Notes under the pieces: model-generated
What the model saw: the letters and a program-made list of their open reading frames with translations, nothing else
Databases searched by the model: none
What the model was told of the DNA's origin: nothing
NCBI GenBank assembly: GCA_019321725.1
Contig: CM033114.1
Span: 11,884,278 to 11,948,277, forward strand
DNA: 64,000 bases
Reading direction: 5' to 3'
Origin: Paulownia fortunei
Taxonomy: Eukaryota; Streptophyta; Magnoliopsida; Lamiales; Paulowniaceae
Translations under genes and position numbers: made by a program
Shown: positions 60,931 to 64,000 of the stretch, piece after piece
Layout: each line of letters begins with the position of its first letter
Position numbering within the stretch: position 1 is the stretch's first letter

Positions 60931-61532
60931 GGTGAATCTAAGGGTAATAGAATAGAAATTGAAACTAATTTCTAGTACATGAATATATCCCATACATTCA
61001 TGGGTCTTCTCCGATTCTTCATCTTGGTCCTTATTTTTGTCAATTAAAAAGCAGAAGGAAAAACCGCACCTATTCTACTCTTATTCAGAATGTAAAGTAC
61101 ATACAAGAAAAGAATAAGAGACTTACAGGTTCCATTTCAAAAACTAAAAGGATAAATAAATCCAATCGCATTGATCCAAATGGCTTTATGATCATCCCAT
61201 CATACTAATAAATACATCACATGAATTTATTAAACTATGTAAGTTTAACATCCTTTTAAATTGTAATTTCAGGACTTGGGATTAACCCTTTTTTCAAGTT
61301 TTAAAAATAAACATTTTAATTATAAAATTGAAAATCATATTTTGCAATTCAACACGACAACAACCTCGTGCCATGAATTCAATCATACATATTTTGTTTA
61401 ACAATTAAATTAATTGAATAATAATTTTATCCCAATCAGAACTACAACAAATCAATCATAATTTAATAATTAAATTCACAGGCATAAATTGAATCCAATT
61501 GGAATTGCGCAAACCGTGGCTTGATAATATAT
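60931..61532 (-). other. Leader of copia-2, part 2 (right of element D)
   Basis: It begins with the GGTGA target duplication and continues the copia leader that matches 19187-20131. The copia primer site near 61518-61530 is degraded. No coding sequence. Confidence 0.75.
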
Positions 61533-63504
61533 TGGGTTCGCGCGATACCGGGTATGCGTAGTGGAAAATTAATTTTTTTTAAAAACATCATATCATAATA
61601 ATTATAGCAATACCTCGGATCTGATATGATTTCTAATGATCTCGCAATTTCTAATAGTTGTAATAAAATAATTAAAGTTTCAATTTATACCTTTCTATGC
61701 ACTCCAATTGTCGTAGGGTATAAGGCAATTAATTGCTAGTCCTTTTTCTTCTCTCTTTTTAATGGCCGAAAATTAAATAATATTTCTGCATCCTATAATT
61801 TTTGGTCATGGGGTATATATAGGGGGCTCAAAATTTCAAGAGTTATACTCTTAGTATTTTTGTATCTCTTTTTGATTGATTGGAAGATATAATAGTTCAT
61901 CCAAACTTCTTTCAATTTTATCTCTTTTATATCTTTCAAATATATTAAAGATTACCCAAGAATTTCAAACTCTTGACTTTCCATCCTTTTTCATAAACCT
62001 TTCCTAATAGGCCTTTGTGAATTAGGCTTGCATTTAGAAATAAATCCCATAATTAACCAATTAATTATCTTACCCATATTAATTTATTATATTTAGCCCA
62101 TCTAATCAAATTAGACTCAATTAAATAATTTAATTATTTAATTAAATAAATTAATTATATAATAAATAAATTAATTATTTAATTAAATAAATTAATTATA
62201 TAATTAAATAAATTAATTATTTAATTAAATAAATTAATTTATGGACTACACAATTAATTTGATCCAATCAAATAATTATTTCACTCTAATTTAGCTCTTT
62301 AATCTTATTAAGTCGAATTAAATAATCTAATTATTTAATTGAATAATTAATTCAACTCCTTAATTTAAGCCCCAATTAATTATTCTCTATTAATTAATTG
62401 GATCTAACCTTTTGGATCAATTCCTGAATTAGAAATATTTCATCTCAAATTGTGTGTGACTTTTTAAGTTCACAACTAAGCTAGCAATGGGTTTGCAACA
62501 TTTGCGACTTATGAATAATAATTATTTCAATTAATTAAATCAATTAATCAGTGCACTTGAAATTAACTCCTTAATTTCAAGAACCTCACAAGTTATGGGA
62601 AACACCTAACAAGTATATCTTGACTACGTAGACTTAGGTGAAATAGCGAGTGAACCTATTTCATTAAAAGTATCATACATGTAAGTCTTTCCGTTAACTA
62701 ATTTCCCGATTGAGTCTAAGACATGGATCAATAGTCAAAGCCTTAATTGCTCAATAACTTGATTCTATTTCAAGTTTCAATGACTCATGATGAATCGTTA
62801 GAAAATCTTCATATAACATTCATCCTGCCTCGGCCAAGGATTTATGAGTTATGAACTATGAAAACTTAGGAGATTCACTTGTTCTACCAGACAACTAACA
62901 TATTCTTTGTTGATCACTCATAACCTCTATACATATCAATGCAACATCCAATTTATCCCCTTTATGATTGTTAGGCAATCAGAAGATGCATCAAAATGAA
63001 ACACGACATGCATAATGCTACCATGGTATCTCAAGTCAAAAAGACTAATCGTGTACTATCGTATCATGAAATTTCTTATTTCAATAAACAAGTATCCAAT
63101 TAAGAAATTTCAGTGGGCCTGTTCAGTGTACTTATTCCCTAACAAACATCCACATACATGCACTAGCGTCACTACGCCAATGTCCATAGAGCGAGACATC
63201 ATCCTTATGCGAGCATGCATCGTATGTGCGAGTTAATTGGACTATTCGATATCCCTTCTCAAAAAGCCCTTGACTGAAACTAATTTAAGACCAAAGCCAT
63301 AAAGTTATATTCCATGAACACCATCAAATGCATGACCATTCCCCGTAGCTAAGTTTGGTCTAGGGGCTTTATCTAATTACAAGAATTAATTAAAGATAAA
63401 GAAATTTGCCTTTTTATTAATATGATTCGAAAAAGATTATTTTTACAAATACAAGAGTATAAAGGATGCTCAATCTAATTGGCACGCCGGGCACTACTCT
63501 AACA
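61533..63504 (-). repeat. 5' LTR of copia-2
   Basis: 1.97 kb. On the minus strand it starts TGTTAGAGTAGTGCCCGG and ends GCGAACCCA. It aligns with 20132-22230. It contains an A/T-only tandem array (62119-62242). Confidence 0.87.
62119..62242. repeat. A/T-only tandem array in the copia-2 LTR
   Basis: 124 bp without a G or C. From 62144 there are five copies of a 20-21 bp unit (AAATAAATTAATTATWTAATT), alternating between ATAT and ATTT forms. Copia-1 has related AT-rich sequence at 20850-21140 but not this regular array. Confidence 0.85.
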
Positions 63505-64000
63505 CAGACATGCTGCAAATTCTAGAGCATAGTCATAGAATGAAAGACAAAGTCTAGTGAAGCTCATCATGGACCGAACCATGGCTAACAATATCCGATT
63601 TCTTCACTTAACTACCCCATTCAATTGTGTAGTTATAGGAAGATTCCACTGTGAGATAATCCCATTCTCCATCAGACAATCAAGAAACTCCAAACATAAG
63701 TATTCACCTCCTCGATCACATAAAAGAGTTTCAATACTTCACTTGGTTTGTTTCTCCACTTCTTGCCTAAAGTCTTTGAACTTCTCAAAGGTTTCAGACT
63801 TGCACCTTAAAAGGTACACATACCTAAACCTAGAGTAATCATCGATAAAGGTAATGTAATATTGGTAGTTCCCTCGAGCACTAACACTTAGTGACCCACA
63901 TACATCGGTATAGATCAAATCCAAGTGATTTACAACATGCTCCATTTGTCCAATAAATGGTGACTTAGTCATCTTTTCCTTTAAGCAAGACTTACACGGT
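63505..64000 (-). pseudogene. Copia-3 integrase fragment at the right edge
   Basis: The minus-strand frame 63972-63739 reads HVVNHLDLIYTDVCGSLSVS, then NYQYYITFIDDYSRFRYVYL and FEKFKDFRQEVEKQTK, the start of a copia integrase core. It is homologous to copia-2 at 47700-48180 but belongs to a separate, better preserved element. Copia-2's LTR ends inside it at 63504. The rest is outside the window. Confidence 0.85.

Overview
The window is plant nuclear DNA, most likely from a eudicot. It is AT-rich and packed with nested LTR retrotransposons around a single intact-looking host gene. Evidence for a plant: Ty3/gypsy elements of the Athila/Tat kind with tRNA-Asp-type primer sites, Ty1/copia elements with an initiator-tRNA-Met primer site, MITEs, a plant-type two-exon ankyrin-repeat/GPCR-chaperone gene, and two relics of a LONELY GUY (LOG) cytokinin-activating gene. 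All comparisons were made by eye, so percentages and family names are approximate.

Layout. (1) 1-19150: minus-strand Athila-like element A, running off the left edge. It lacks reverse transcriptase, RNase H and integrase. A second minus-strand element, B (4922-16841, perfect target duplication ATTGA), sits inside its gag gene. (2) 19151-22230: leader and 5' LTR of a minus-strand copia element (copia-1), into whose leader A has inserted. (3) 22231-33667: the host island. It holds a 242-bp tandem duplication and one gene (24779-31563, minus), with a 4.8-kb intron containing MITE-like sequence and 5'UTR signals out to about 32350. (4) 33668-44994: element C, minus strand, same family as B. (5) 44995-47304: LTR and residue of another minus-strand retroelement. 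(6) 47305-50339 and 60931-63504: copia-2 (minus; gag to integrase, leader, 5' LTR), split by the plus-strand Athila-like element D (50340-60930). (7) 63505-64000: integrase of a third copia element, into which copia-2 appears to have inserted.

The most unusual content is in B and C. Downstream of integrase, in the place where Athila relatives may carry an env-like gene, and on the same strand as gag-pol, both carry the same two-gene cassette. The first gene is a small ORF of about 210 codons with a basic run and a Cys cluster (C-x2-C-x4-C-x3-C), which I cannot assign. The second is an intron-free copy of a LOG phosphoribohydrolase gene. Shared position, order and sequence imply that the cassette was captured once and then amplified with the element. 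Both LOG copies are now broken, and both lack the family's Arg-Lys motif.

Other recurring structure: a stem-loop with a GGAC core just upstream of a G-rich tract, found twice near the 3' end of each Athila-like element (1.2-1.6 kb apart), and short GC-rich palindromes built on CCTAGG in elements A and D. Apart from the host gene, every coding region seen here is decayed.
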